This document shows, one piece after another, positions 24,126 through 33,018 of a DNA stretch of 41,135 nucleotides (position 1 is the first letter of the stretch; each line of letters begins with the position of its first letter). Both the position numbers and the translations under genes were made by a program. The stretch is from Acidimicrobiia bacterium (GTDB lineage: Bacteria > Actinomycetota > Acidimicrobiia > Acidimicrobiales > Aldehydirespiratoraceae), in contig JAGWAO010000004.1 in assembly GCA_021296315.1 (NCBI GenBank), positions 1 to 41,135 on the forward strand, in the 5' to 3' direction. The notes beneath the pieces were generated by a model. It did no database searches. It was not told where the DNA came from and worked only from the letters and a program-made list of their open reading frames with translations.

Positions 24126-25328
24126 CTACAGGCCGGAGGTGGCGGCCAGGGACGCGACCGCGGCAGGCAGACCGTCACCGTGGGGCAACCCCAGCACCGT
24201 CATCGCCGTCTCCAGGCCGCCCAGCGCGCCGAGCAGCATCGGCTCATTGAGGTCGCCCAGATGGCCGATGCGGAAGGCCCGGCCCTCCATCTCGGTCATC
24301 ATCCCCGATCCGACGCTGACCCTGAAGCGGTCGCGAGCCACCGAGATCAGCGGGCCCGCCGCGAGGTCGCCGGTGCGCACACAGGTGATGGCCGCGGTGC
24401 GGTGCTTGGGCTCGACGATGTTGATCTCCCACGGGCCGGCAGCAGACCACCCGTCCGCCGCGGCGTGCACCGCGGCGGCCCAGCGCCGGTGGCGGGCTAT
24501 CGAGGCATCGATCCCGCCGGACTCGGCAATCATGTCGAGGGCAGTCCTCAGCGCGAACATGTGCTGTATGGGCGGCGTGCCGCCGAAGCGGTTGTAGATC
24601 GGGCCCTTCTCGAAGCGAGGAGCCCACGACAGATGGAACCGGGGGGTGGTCGCGGACCGGTTTCGCTCCACGGCCCGGTCACTCAACGCGCAGAACGACA
24701 GGCCCGGCGGCATCATCAGGCCCTTCTGGGAGGCCGCCACCACCACGTCGATCCCCCAGTCGCGCATCCGCAGCGGCTCGATGCCCAGCGAGCACACGCC
24801 GTCCACGACGTACAGCGCCGGATGGCCGGCCACGTCTATCGCGGCTCGCATCGCGGCCAGATCGGTGACCGCTCCGGTGGAGGTCTCGGTGTGGACGATG
24901 CACACGCTGCGGATCCGGTGGTCGGTGTCGGCCGCCAGGATGTCGGCGATCTCGGCCGGGTCGGTGGGACGTCGCATGTGGCGCTCGGTCATCACGACCT
25001 CGTAACCGAGATCGCGGGCCATCCTCGCCCAGCGCCGCCCGAACAGCCCGCAGTCGGGGATCAGCACGGTGTCGCCGGGGTCGAGGGTGTTGATCAGCGC
25101 CGACTCCCATGCACCGTGTCCCACCGTGGTCAGCACGACGACCTCGTCGGCACCGCCGAAGATCCCGGGCAGCTCCGCCCAGATGCCGTCGGCCAGCGCG
25201 ACGAACTCGGGATCGGCAAAGTCGATCGCAGGGCGGCGGAAAGCCTCCAGCACCCGGTCGGGAATGTTGGTCGGCCCCGGATTCTGAACGAAGTAGCGGC
25301 CCCCCACGCTTCGCGGTCCCCCAATCAC
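24126..25328 (-). CDS. Class V aminotransferase (serine/alanine-glyoxylate type)
   Basis: PLP-dependent fold type I aminotransferase, 400 residues, of the alanine-glyoxylate/serine-pyruvate/serine-glyoxylate group. Motifs: NPGPTNIPDRVLEAF near the N-terminus, GHGAWESALINTLDPGD, HTETSTGAV, VVDGVCSLGIEPLRM (Asp holding the PLP ring) and the Schiff-base Lys in VVAASQKGLMMPPGLSF. C-terminal RFRVSVGSGMMTEMEGRAFRIGHLGD is typical of this group. The start is set at GTG 25328 because GGAGG lies 7 nt upstream; the GTG at 25334 would almost touch it. The gene lies upstream of a converging engB and downstream of the nitronate monooxygenase-like gene, 35 nt away. Amino donor unknown. Confidence 0.9.
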   Translation of the reverse strand: MIGGPRSVGGRYFVQNPGPTNIPDRVLEAFRRPAIDFADPEFVALADGIWAELPGIFGGADEVVVLTTVGHGAWESALINTLDPGDTVLIPDCGLFGRRWARMARDLGYEVVMTERHMRRPTDPAEIADILAADTDHRIRSVCIVHTETSTGAVTDLAAMRAAIDVAGHPALYVVDGVCSLGIEPLRMRDWGIDVVVAASQKGLMMPPGLSFCALSDRAVERNRSATTPRFHLSWAPRFEKGPIYNRFGGTPPIQHMFALRTALDMIAESGGIDASIARHRRWAAAVHAAADGWSAAGPWEINIVEPKHRTAAITCVRTGDLAAGPLISVARDRFRVSVGSGMMTEMEGRAFRIGHLGDLNEPMLLGALGGLETAMTVLGLPHGDGLPAAVASLAATSGL

Positions 25329-25363
25329 AGTCACACCTCCGGGCGCCTAGCGAGCGGCCGGGC

Positions 25364-26509
25364 TCAGGTCTCCAACCGGGCGGCGAGAGACTCCACCGAG
25401 TCGATGAACTCCTCGATGATCTCGTACACCACCTGGGCGCTGGTATTGGACTGGTTCATCGTGCCCACGATCTGGCCGACGAAATAGTTGGCCAGCTTCT
25501 CGGCCCCCGAACCGGCGGCGTGCGCGGCCCGCTCGATGCGGCGCTGGGCGGTGCGGGTCAGCACTGGCTGGAGCGGCATTCCCAGCGGATCAGGTGTGTC
25601 GTCGCGATGCCACTCCTCGGTCCATGCCGACTTGAGCATCCGGGCCGGCTTGCCGGTGAGGGACCGGGATCGCATCGTGTCCGACGACGCCGCGGCCAGC
25701 ATCTTCTCCTTCACTACAGGGTGCGTCTCGGCCTCGACGGTGGTGAGCCACACCGACCCGCACCACACACCCTCGGCGCCCAGGGCCATGGCTGCCGCCA
25801 TCTGCCGGCCCCGGCCGATGCCGCCGGCGCCCAGCACGGGCAAGTCGACCGCGTCGACAATCTCCGGGATCAGCACCATCGAACCGATCTCGCCGGTGTG
25901 ACCACCGGCCTCGTACCCCTGGGCAATGATGATGTCCACGCCGGCCTGCTGATGGCGCTCCGCGTGCACGGCCCGTCCGGCCAGCGCGCCGACCAGCTTG
26001 CCGGCGTCCTTGGCCGCGTCGATCATGTGCTGCGGCGGCGGGCCCAGCGCGTTGGCCACGAAGGCGCTGCGGTGGGCCAGGGCGATCTCCAGCTGGGCGC
26101 CGGCCGCGTCGGCCGAGAACGGCGTGGCGTCGCCCAGGCTGCCGAAGGAGGTGAGCGAGTCCCAACTGTCTTCGTCGGGCAGTGCGGGCACGTCGTAGCG
26201 GGCCAGGATGTCGTCCACGAAGTCGACATGGGTGGCCGGGATCAGCTGCCGGACGTCATCGAGCTTGAAGCCCCCGTCGGGGCCGCCGGCCAGGCTGGCC
26301 GGGATGATCACGTCCACGCCGTAGGGCTTGTCGCCGACCTCGTCCTCGATCCATTCCAGGTCGATCTCGAGGCTCTCGGGCGAGTGGGCCACCGCCCCGA
26401 GCACTCCCATCCCGCCGGCCTTGGACACCGCAGCCACCACGTCGCGGCAGTGGCTGAAGGCGACGATGGGGAACTCGATTCCCAGCATGTCGGTGATGCG
26501 GGTCTTCAC
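25364..26509 (-). CDS. Nitronate monooxygenase-like FMN protein
   Basis: TIM-barrel FMN enzyme of the 2-nitropropane dioxygenase/nitronate monooxygenase family, 381 residues. N-terminus TDMLGIEFPIVAFSHCRDVVAAVSKAGGMGVLGA, FMN-phosphate loops IIIAQGYEAGGHTGE and PVLGAGGIGRGRQMAAAMALGAEGVWCGS. The His in GGHTGE is the family catalytic position. An unusual insert (about 75-150, with FADxxx-like DDILARYDVPALPDEDSWDS) suggests the class found near fatty-acid genes rather than classical enzymes. GTG 26509 has GAGGAGG 5 nt upstream. It sits 45 nt after an acyl-CoA dehydrogenase gene on the same strand and may act on acyl or nitro compounds; this is context only. Confidence 0.86.
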   Translation of the reverse strand: MKTRITDMLGIEFPIVAFSHCRDVVAAVSKAGGMGVLGAVAHSPESLEIDLEWIEDEVGDKPYGVDVIIPASLAGGPDGGFKLDDVRQLIPATHVDFVDDILARYDVPALPDEDSWDSLTSFGSLGDATPFSADAAGAQLEIALAHRSAFVANALGPPPQHMIDAAKDAGKLVGALAGRAVHAERHQQAGVDIIIAQGYEAGGHTGEIGSMVLIPEIVDAVDLPVLGAGGIGRGRQMAAAMALGAEGVWCGSVWLTTVEAETHPVVKEKMLAAASSDTMRSRSLTGKPARMLKSAWTEEWHRDDTPDPLGMPLQPVLTRTAQRRIERAAHAAGSGAEKLANYFVGQIVGTMNQSNTSAQVVYEIIEEFIDSVESLAARLET

Positions 26510-26554
26510 ATCCGCCTCCTCTGCTTCTTGCTGTAGGCGAGACTGCCCTTCACG

Positions 26555-27787
26555 TTACGCGCGCCTCCGCTGGGTTTCGCTCCAGGTGAGGCCCCGCTCC
26601 ACGTTGGGCTCTCGGGGCAGGCCCAGAACGTGCTCGGCCACGATGTTGCGCTGCACCGCAAACGTGCCACCGCCCAGGGTCAATGCCGGCGAGAACAGCA
26701 GGCCGTAGTGCCAGATGGGATCGACCTCCGGGAATTGGCCGCCGCCGCGGGGGAAGTTGACCTCGGTGGCGCCGGACTGCATGGACTTGGGGATCTCGCC
26801 CGCCGGTCCCGACCCGGTGAGCATTGCCGCCGGGCCGACCGTGGCCGCCGCCAGCTCCATCACCCTCTGGCCGTGGTCGTCGGACATGATCTTCAGGATC
26901 GACGCCTCCGGTCCGGGAGTGCGCCCGGCCAGGCGAGCGCTGAGCGTTCGCAGCTGGTTCAGCCGGAGCACCTCAGCCTCGCAGTACACCGAGGCCAGGC
27001 GGTCGCGCAGCACAGGGTCGGAAAGCCCGCCGTTTCCCTTCACCAGCTCGATCAGCTTCCGGGCCGTCGGGCCGAGGCTCCACAGCACCCCGCCCGAGGA
27101 CAGACCGACCCGCTCGTTGGCCAGCGTCACCTTGGCCAGGCGCCAGCCGTCACCCTCGGCGCCCACCCGCAGGCCGGCCGGCAGCCGCACATCGTCGAAG
27201 AACACCTGGTTGAACGAGTGGGCGGTGGTCATGTCCACGATTGGCTGTATCGACACGCCGGGAGCGTCCATCGGGCAGATGAAATAGGAGATTCCCCTGT
27301 GCTTGGGCACATCGGGGTCGGTACGGGCGATGAGGATCCCGAACTTGCTGTAGTGGGCGCCGCTCGACCAGATCTTGGAGCCGTTCACCACGTAGGTGTC
27401 GCCGTCGCGCACGGCCCGGGTGGACAGCGAGGCCAGGTCCGATCCCGAGTCGGGCTCGCTGAAGAGCTGGCACCAGTACTCCTCGCCGCTGAAGATGGGC
27501 CACAGGTAGCGGTCCTTCTGCTCGGCCGTGCCCGCGACGAGGATCGTGGGCGCGGCCCAACCGATCCCGATCAGGTTGTCGGGCCGCTTGACTCCCCCGG
27601 CCGCCAACTCCTCGTCGATGACGAGCTGGTGCAGTCCGTCGGCCCCCAGCCCCCACGGCCTGGGCCAGTGGGGAACCACGTATCCGGCCTCGGCCAGCTG
27701 GAGGCCGGTGGGATCCGGGTGCTCCGCCAGCCAGCGCCGCACCTCGACCCGGCGAGGGTCGTCGTCGGGGGGAAGGTCGAAGTCCAC
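26555..27787 (-). CDS. Acyl-CoA dehydrogenase family protein
   Basis: FAD-dependent acyl-CoA dehydrogenase, 410 residues. The N-terminal helical domain is short. FAD/substrate region YWCQLFSEPDSGSDLASLSTRA followed by VVNGSKIWSSGAHYSKFGILIART is the characteristic middle beta-domain. The C-terminal helical domain holds ILKIMSDDHGQRVMELAA and ends GGGTFAVQRNIVAEHVLGLPREP, with the usual FAD-binding GGT-x-x-x-QRNIVAE. The catalytic base cannot be placed with certainty. Related actinobacterial copies act on fatty acids and sterol side chains. GTG 27787 gives DFDLPPDDDPRR. It is divergent from the LLM oxidoreductase gene (136-bp gap) and probably leads a three-gene operon with the nitronate monooxygenase-like and aminotransferase genes. 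Confidence 0.92.
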   Translation of the reverse strand: MDFDLPPDDDPRRVEVRRWLAEHPDPTGLQLAEAGYVVPHWPRPWGLGADGLHQLVIDEELAAGGVKRPDNLIGIGWAAPTILVAGTAEQKDRYLWPIFSGEEYWCQLFSEPDSGSDLASLSTRAVRDGDTYVVNGSKIWSSGAHYSKFGILIARTDPDVPKHRGISYFICPMDAPGVSIQPIVDMTTAHSFNQVFFDDVRLPAGLRVGAEGDGWRLAKVTLANERVGLSSGGVLWSLGPTARKLIELVKGNGGLSDPVLRDRLASVYCEAEVLRLNQLRTLSARLAGRTPGPEASILKIMSDDHGQRVMELAAATVGPAAMLTGSGPAGEIPKSMQSGATEVNFPRGGGQFPEVDPIWHYGLLFSPALTLGGGTFAVQRNIVAEHVLGLPREPNVERGLTWSETQRRRA

Positions 27788-27923
27788 TCGCCATTACTCT
27801 CGCCCCGCCGAACCCCGCTCGCAACCGCCCGGGCTGCCGATTCGCAGTCCGGCAGAGGGCCGATACCGTGCCCCGGGACCAACGCGCCGCCGTTACTGCG
27901 AGAAGACGGCAAGGAGATCCGCA

Positions 27924-28955
27924 ATGAAGCTGGGACTGAACACCGGATACTGGTCGACGGGTCCTCCCAGGGGAGTGACCGAGCAGATTGCAGCTGCGGA
28001 CCGGCTTGGGTTCGACTCGATCTGGACGGCCGAGGCCTACGGATCGGACTGCTTCACCCCGCTGGCCTGGTGGGGGGCGGCCACCGAGCAGGTGCGGCTC
28101 GGCACGTCCATCACGCAGATTTCGGCCCGCACCCCGGCCGCCACGGCCATGGCTGCCATGAGCCTCGACCACCTGTCCGGCGGCCGTTTCGTGCTGGGTG
28201 TCGGCGCGTCCGGTCCCCAGGTGGTGGAGGGCTGGTACGGGCGGCCCTACTCACGGCCGCTGGCCCGCACCCGCGAGTACGTGGACATCGTGCGCCGGGT
28301 GATCGACCGGGCCGGGCCCGTCGCCTACGACGGCGAGTTCTACCAACTCCCCTACACAGGCCAGGGCAGCACCGGGCTGGGCAAGGCCCTCAAGAGCACC
28401 GTGCACCCGCTGCGGCGGGACATCCCGATCTACCTGGGCGCGGAGGGACCCAAGAACGTGGCCCTGGCGGCCGAGATCTGCGACGGTTGGCTGGCGTGGC
28501 TGTTCTCGCCCCGCCACGACCCCATGTACCGCGGCTTCCTGGCCGACGGTTTCGGTCGTCCCGGCGCCCGGTGCTCCCCCGACGACTTCGAGGTGGTGGC
28601 GTCCACCATCCTGGTCCCCGGCGACGATGTCGAGGCATGCGCCGACTTCGTGCGGCCGGTGATCTCGCTGTATGTGGGAGGCATGGGCGCCAAGGGCGCC
28701 AACTTCCACCGGGCCGTGTTCGACCGCATGGGCTACGAGGCCCAGTGCGACACCATCCAGGACCTGTACCTGTCCGGCGACAAGGCTGCGGCGACCGCGG
28801 CGGTGACCACCCAGATGTGTGAGGAGATCGCTCTGATCGGCCCGTGGGCCAAGATCGCCGAGGACCTGGAGGCGTGGCGGTCGTCGGTCGTGACCACGCT
28901 GCTGATCAGCGGCGACCCCGCCACCCTGGAGCGCTTCGCCGAGTTGGCCGGCTGA
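27924..28955 (+). CDS. LLM-class (F420-type) oxidoreductase
   Basis: Luciferase-like TIM-barrel protein, 343 residues, closest by eye to the actinobacterial F420-dependent group (TIGR03559-like, mycobacterial Rv3520c type). It begins MKLGLNTGYWSTGPPRGVTEQIAAADRLGFDSIWTAEAYGSD, then VRLGTSITQISARTPAATAMAAMSLDHLSGGRFVLGVGASGPQVVEGWYG, typical of F420 rather than FMN members. PIYLGAEGPKNVALAAEICDGWLAWLFSP is a further match. Start ATG 27924 has AAGGAG 8 nt upstream. F420 use is inferred from family, not shown. It stands alone, divergent from the acyl-CoA dehydrogenase and convergent with the IMPDH-like gene. Confidence 0.9.
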   Translation: MKLGLNTGYWSTGPPRGVTEQIAAADRLGFDSIWTAEAYGSDCFTPLAWWGAATEQVRLGTSITQISARTPAATAMAAMSLDHLSGGRFVLGVGASGPQVVEGWYGRPYSRPLARTREYVDIVRRVIDRAGPVAYDGEFYQLPYTGQGSTGLGKALKSTVHPLRRDIPIYLGAEGPKNVALAAEICDGWLAWLFSPRHDPMYRGFLADGFGRPGARCSPDDFEVVASTILVPGDDVEACADFVRPVISLYVGGMGAKGANFHRAVFDRMGYEAQCDTIQDLYLSGDKAAATAAVTTQMCEEIALIGPWAKIAEDLEAWRSSVVTTLLISGDPATLERFAELAG

Positions 28956-28963
28956 GCAGCCCG

Positions 28964-29084
28964 GAACTGGCAGCCCAAAGCGCCAAGAACGGCCCCCACC
29001 GCTGCCAATTCCCCGGCCGGGGAAGCGGCTAGCCGGAACTGGCACCCCAGAACGCCAGAGAGGCCCCCACCGCTGCCAATTCCC
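28964..29084 (+). repeat. Intergenic palindrome pair, period 72 bp
   Basis: Units 28964-29013 and 29036-29084 start 72 bp apart. Unit 1 is almost identical to the 1128 unit. Unit 2 has a damaged left arm (GGCACCC for GGCAGCC) but keeps an inner GCC/GGC stem with loop AGAGA. They lie between convergent LLM and IMPDH-like genes. Confidence 0.9.
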
Positions 29085-29099
29085 CCGGAGGGGCTGCGG

Positions 29100-30161
29100 C
29101 TAGCGGGAACCTAGGGTGGCGTGGGGCAGGTTCTCGATCAGGCCCTGAGGAGTGACGGCCATGAACTCGGCCAGCTCGGTGAACTCCGCCAGCGTGCGGG
29201 CGTTGGTGTAGCTCATGGCGCTGCGCAGGCCCGCCATCAGCTTCAGCACCAGCTTGGAGACCTCGCCCTTGTAGGGCACCGTGCCCTCGACACCCTCGGG
29301 GGCCCGGTACGACAGGTACTCCTCGTCCAGGTCCTCGCCGGAGCGGTCGGCCCTAGCCATGACCGCCTCGAAGCTGGCCATGCCCCGGATGCGCTTCTGG
29401 AGGCCCTTCGCCCCCTGCTCCAGCTCGCCGGGACTCTCCTTGGTGCCGGCCAGCATGCTGCCGACCATCACCGTGGACGCGCCCGCGGCCAGGGCCTTGG
29501 CGATGTCGCCGGAACTGCGGATCCCGCCGTCGGCTATGACCGGCACGCCGACGGAGGCCACATCGGCGATGGCAGTCAGCTGGGGGACGCCGACGCCGGC
29601 CACGGTGCGGGTAGTGCACACGCCGCCCGGCCCCACACCCACCTTCACCGCATCGGCGCCCGCGTCGACCAGGTCGGCGGCCCCGTCGAGCGTGGCCACG
29701 TTGCCCGCCACCACGTCGGTGTCGGCGAAGTGGTCCTTGAGAGTGCGCACGCCGTCGATGGCGTGGTCCGAGTGGCCGTGGGCGATGTCCAGCACCAGCA
29801 CGTCGGCTCCGGCCGCCACCAGCGACTTGGCCCGGTCGACCATGTCGCGGTCGGTGCCCACCGCCGCGCCGACGGCGAGGGAGGCGCCGGCCTCCTTCAC
29901 CCGGTAGATCTCATCGGCCTGCGTGTCGATCGGCATGAAGCGATGCACGATGCCGATGCCCCCCAACCGCGCCATGGCGATGGCCATCTCGTGCTCGCAG
30001 ACGGTGTCCATGTTGGCGGCCACGACCGGCAGGTCAAGCTTGATGCGGCGCGACAACCGTGTCCGCACCGACACGTCCTGGCGGGATCTGATCGACGATC
30101 GCCGAGGAAGGATCAGTACGTCGTCGAAGGTGAGCCCCGTGCGCAATCCTTCCAGCCCCAT
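29100..30161 (-). CDS. IMP dehydrogenase/GMP reductase family protein lacking CBS domains
   Basis: TIM-barrel purine nucleotide oxidoreductase, 353 residues. It begins [17 protein letters not shown], with [25 protein letters not shown], the catalytic loop [20 protein letters not shown] (Cys182) and phosphate site [28 protein letters not shown] and the C-terminal [30 protein letters not shown] resemble IMP dehydrogenase more than GMP reductase (which usually has KTGVGYPQ). The tandem CBS module normally inserted after the IVHRF segment (residues about 95-200 of IMPDH) is absent; residues 74-100 close the gap. Without CBS domains it would lack that purine regulation. GuaB or GuaC role is not settled. 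A -10 box lies 10 nt before the ATG. Confidence 0.88.
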   Translation of the reverse strand: MGLEGLRTGLTFDDVLILPRRSSIRSRQDVSVRTRLSRRIKLDLPVVAANMDTVCEHEMAIAMARLGGIGIVHRFMPIDTQADEIYRVKEAGASLAVGAAVGTDRDMVDRAKSLVAAGADVLVLDIAHGHSDHAIDGVRTLKDHFADTDVVAGNVATLDGAADLVDAGADAVKVGVGPGGVCTTRTVAGVGVPQLTAIADVASVGVPVIADGGIRSSGDIAKALAAGASTVMVGSMLAGTKESPGELEQGAKGLQKRIRGMASFEAVMARADRSGEDLDEEYLSYRAPEGVEGTVPYKGEVSKLVLKLMAGLRSAMSYTNARTLAEFTELAEFMAVTPQGLIENLPHATLGSR

Positions 30162-30171
30162 ACTCGGTGCC

Positions 30172-30177
30172 AGGCTA
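30172..30177 (-). promoter_or_regulatory. -10 box of the IMPDH-like gene
   Basis: TAGCCT on the minus strand, 10 nt before the ATG at 30161, giving a leader of only a few bases. Confidence 0.4.
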
Positions 30178-30233
30178 CAAGACGCGGCAGCGCCGGGCGA
30201 GGTATCGATCGCGGGAGGCGGGGCTGGTGCCGC

Positions 30234-30524
30234 TCAGTCGACGGAGATCTGGGCCATCAGCGTGGCCCGCTGCTCGTCGAAGGCCTCGAGATCCATCTGC
30301 CCGTCGCCGTAGCGGCGATGCAGATCCTCCACCTTGGCCATGATCTCGTCGTTGCTCAGGGAAGGACCCTGCGGAGCCGCCTCGGCGCTCTCGTCGTTGC
30401 GATGGGCGTGCTCCAACTCGTAGAGCTCACCCCGCCCGAGACGCTTCTGGCGCTTGGCCTCGGCGCGAGCCTTCTTAGCCATGTCCCGCTGACGCTTTGC
30501 GAAGCTGGATCGTCCGGTTGCCAC
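30234..30524 (-). CDS. Small basic protein with SHOCT-like C-terminus
   Basis: 96-residue protein, not assigned to a characterised family. The N-terminal half is strongly basic and helical (RSSFAKRQRDMAKKARAEAKRQKRLGRG), as in small actinobacterial RNA- or DNA-associated proteins. The C-terminal half (SNDEIMAKVEDLHRRYGDGQMDLEAFDEQRATLMAQ) resembles a SHOCT domain, with the pattern L..L...G.I...EF...K..L. The GTG at 30524 has GGAGG 9 nt upstream, which rules against the longer reading from 30611. It lies 72 bp from the IMPDH-like start on the same strand and is divergent from the P450 gene. Function unknown. Confidence 0.75.
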   Translation of the reverse strand: MATGRSSFAKRQRDMAKKARAEAKRQKRLGRGELYELEHAHRNDESAEAAPQGPSLSNDEIMAKVEDLHRRYGDGQMDLEAFDEQRATLMAQISVD

Positions 30525-30700
30525 TGGGATCAGCCTCCGTGAATGTGGGTTGGCTCCTTGCTCTAGCAGGGGCCGACATACGAGGGTAGACCCATCGGCG
30601 GCCTTTTCCATCCCGGGCTCGCCCTGAGCCAGGCCGTTACCATCTCCGACAGTTGCCCGGAGTGGCGCGTTCGTGCGCTGCCAGCGGCAGGAGCCCGTCT

Positions 30701-31903
30701 ATGCCCGACACCGCCGCCGTGGACATCTACTCGCCGGACGCCTACGTCGACGGCCCGCCGCACAAGCTCTTCGCCCGCCTGCGCCGCGAGCGCCCGGTGT
30801 GCTGGCAGGACGTGCCGGGCGAGGCCGGCTACTGGGCGGTGCTGCGCCACGCCGACGTGGTCCATGTGGCCCGCCATCCCGAGGTGTTCTCGGCCTCGGA
30901 GGGGGGCGTGGTCATCGAGGACCTCGAGCCGGCCAGCCTCGAAGCCATGCGAGACATGCTCCTGGCCATGGACCCGCCCCGCCACACCGCCTACCGCAAA
31001 CCGGTGTCGCCGGAGTTCAAGGCGCGGGTGATCGGGCGGATGGAGGACCAGGTCCGGGCCATCACCGTCGGGATCCTCGACCGCACCAATGTGGACGGCG
31101 AGGTGGAGTTCGTCCACGACGTGTGCGCTCACCTGCCCAGCGCGGTGGTCGGCCGGCTGCTTGGGCTGCCCCGCGAGGACTGGCCGGCCATCCATGCCCT
31201 GGCCGAGCGCAACTCCGGCGGCCAGGATCCCGACATAGCCGACGGATCCGAGCGGGGCTCCTCCAGCGTGGAGATGGCCGTGTACGCCATGGGGTTCGCG
31301 GCCCGGCGGCGGGCCATGCCGCCCCAGGGGGACCTGACCGACGTCCTGCTCGGCAGCCATTTCGACGGACGGCTGATGACCGACGTGGACTTCGGCCGAT
31401 TCTTCGTGCAGCTGGTGACGGCCGGCAACGACACCACCCGCACCATGCTGTCGGGCGGGCTGCTGGCCCTGCTGCAGCATCCTGAGCAGATGGAGGCGGT
31501 GCGCCGGCACCCGGACGCGATACCGGCGATGGTGGAGGAAGTGCTGCGCTGGGCAAATCCGCTGCATTACTTCAGGCGCACGGCGGTGGCCGACACCGAG
31601 GTCGCGGGCCAGCCGATCGCAGCGGGCGACAAGGTGGCGATGATCTACACGTCGGCCAACCGTGACGGGGACGTGTTCGACGACCCGCAGTCCTTCGACA
31701 TCACCAGGAACCCCAATCCGCACCTGTCGTTCGGCATCGGCACCCACTTCTGCCTGGGTGTGCATCTCGCCCGGCTCGAGGGCCGGGTGTTCTTCGAGGA
31801 GCTTCTGGCCCGCTTCGAGCACGTCGAGCTTGCGGGCGAGCCCCGCCGTCAGCGCTCGAACCTCAACAACGCGCTCAAGTCACTGCCGGTGCGCCTCGCC
31901 TGA
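30701..31903 (+). CDS. Cytochrome P450
   Basis: Soluble bacterial P450 monooxygenase, 400 residues. I-helix VTAGNDTTR (oxygen-binding Gly-Asn-Asp-Thr-Thr), K-helix EEVLRWANP (ExxR), PERF-like region VFDDPQSFDITRNPNPHLSFG, and heme motif FGIGTHFCLGVHLAR with axial Cys351. The early segment DIYSPDAYVDGPPHKLFARLRRERPVCW and the HYFRRTA motif resemble actinobacterial CYP125/CYP142-like and related lipid or sterol oxidising groups, but no substrate is assigned. ATG 30701 has GGAG 8 nt upstream. It ends 11 bp before the convergent SDR stop, one of only two convergent junctions here without a palindrome. Redox partners are not in the window. Confidence 0.93.
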   Translation: MPDTAAVDIYSPDAYVDGPPHKLFARLRRERPVCWQDVPGEAGYWAVLRHADVVHVARHPEVFSASEGGVVIEDLEPASLEAMRDMLLAMDPPRHTAYRKPVSPEFKARVIGRMEDQVRAITVGILDRTNVDGEVEFVHDVCAHLPSAVVGRLLGLPREDWPAIHALAERNSGGQDPDIADGSERGSSSVEMAVYAMGFAARRRAMPPQGDLTDVLLGSHFDGRLMTDVDFGRFFVQLVTAGNDTTRTMLSGGLLALLQHPEQMEAVRRHPDAIPAMVEEVLRWANPLHYFRRTAVADTEVAGQPIAAGDKVAMIYTSANRDGDVFDDPQSFDITRNPNPHLSFGIGTHFCLGVHLARLEGRVFFEELLARFEHVELAGEPRRQRSNLNNALKSLPVRLA

Positions 31904-31914
31904 GCGGCCGCCGG

Positions 31915-32712
31915 CTAGTCGGCGAAGCCGATACCGCCTCCGACGGCCACGGTCGCCCCGGTGAGGTAGGAGCCGGCGCGGGACGCCAGGTACACGGCGG
32001 CTCCCGCCATGTCGTCGGGCTGACCGATCCTCCCCAACGGGACCATGGCCGCCAGCTCGGCCCGGGCGTCCGGATCGTCGAGGATGAACGCCATCATCTT
32101 CGAGTCGAACGGCCCTGGGGCGATGGCGTTCACCGTGATGTGCTCGCGGGCGAGGCGCTTGGCGAGATGCCGGGTGAGGTGGATGATCCCGGCTTTCGAC
32201 GTCGAGTACGAGTAGGTCTCCATGTCGGGCACCTTGAGCCCGTCCACGGAGGCGACGTTGATCACGCGGGCGGGCGCCTCCGGGCGGGCCGCGGCCCGCA
32301 GCAGGTCGAGCAGCTTCTGGGTGAGGAAGAACGGTCCCCGCACGTTGGTGTCCATCACCTTGTTCCAGCCGTCCACTGGGAACTCGTCCAACCGGGCGCC
32401 CCAGCTGGCCCCCGCATTGTTGACGAGGATGTCGAGCGACTCCCACCGCCGGGCCACCTCCCCGGCGAGCGCCTGGCAGCCCTCGGGCGTGGAGAGGTCG
32501 GCCTGTACGGCCTCGCACGGACCCAGAGCCGACAGGTCCTCGGCGGCCGCGGCGAGCTGGTCGACCTTGCGAGCCGAGACGATCACCCGGCAACCCGCGT
32601 CGAGCAGCCCGCCCGCGATCATGCGGCCGATGCCGCGGCTCCCCCCGGTCACGACGGCCGTCCTGCCGTCCAGTCCGAATAGTTCGGTCAAGCGATCGAC
32701 GTTCATCGGCAT
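31915..32712 (-). CDS. Short-chain dehydrogenase/reductase (FabG-like)
   Basis: Classical SDR, 265 residues. Cofactor motif TGGSRGIG (22-29), NNAG (98-101), catalytic Ser155 in INVASVDG, Tyr169 and Lys173 in YSYSTSKAG. C-terminal YLASRAGSYLTGATVAVGGGI is usual for FabG-type oxidoreductases. ARKVDQ after the second strand and Arg47 in VSARK suggest NADP preference. Start ATG 32712 has GAAGG 9 nt upstream; an ATG at 32760 is possible, but longer readings run into palindromic repeats. It converges on the P450 gene with only 11 bp between, and its 5' side faces the GDPD lipoprotein gene across a 320-bp gap. Confidence 0.9.
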   Translation of the reverse strand: MPMNVDRLTELFGLDGRTAVVTGGSRGIGRMIAGGLLDAGCRVIVSARKVDQLAAAAEDLSALGPCEAVQADLSTPEGCQALAGEVARRWESLDILVNNAGASWGARLDEFPVDGWNKVMDTNVRGPFFLTQKLLDLLRAAARPEAPARVINVASVDGLKVPDMETYSYSTSKAGIIHLTRHLAKRLAREHITVNAIAPGPFDSKMMAFILDDPDARAELAAMVPLGRIGQPDDMAGAAVYLASRAGSYLTGATVAVGGGIGFAD

Positions 32713-32810
32713 AGTGACGATCCTTCGGCAGTCGGCGGGAAGGGCGCTCTGAGCGGTCATCTTGGCAGATGAAGACCGGTCCCACGCACGGTGGCGACCC
32801 CAGACCTCGC

Positions 32811-33003
32811 GAACTGGCAGCCACCAACGCCCAAACCGGCACCCACCGCTGCCAATCCCCGCCGCAGCACCACTCCACACCCGAACTGGCAGCCACCAAC
32901 GCCCAAACCGGCACCCACCGCTGCCAATCCCCGCCGCAGCACCACCCCACACCCGAACTGGCAGCACAAGGCACGCATACCGCGCAAGACGCTGCCGATT
33001 CCC
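32811..33003 (+). repeat. Intergenic palindrome triplet, period 72 bp
   Basis: Units 32811-32859, 32883-32931 and 32955-33003, each starting exactly 72 bp after the last. Units 1 and 2 and the following spacers are almost identical (one spacer change), so a recent 72-bp duplication. Unit 3 keeps the outer arms (GAACTGGCAGC, GCTGCCGATTC) but has a different core, GCACGCATACCG, which matches the units after the GDPD gene. The array occupies most of the 32713-33032 divergent gap. Apart from it and a -10 box at 33019, I see nothing else in this 320-bp gap. Confidence 0.9.
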
Positions 33004-33018
33004 GGCGTGACCGGCGGC

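Noticed and set aside
31903-31915. Possible missing palindrome between the P450 and SDR genes
   Set aside because: Only 11 bp separate the stops, so there is no room; this supports rather than contradicts the junction rule.
32811-33003. Tandem palindromes considered as a CRISPR array
   Set aside because: Only three units, spacers of 23 bp almost identical to each other, the last repeat diverged, no cas genes. The other arrays have two units.
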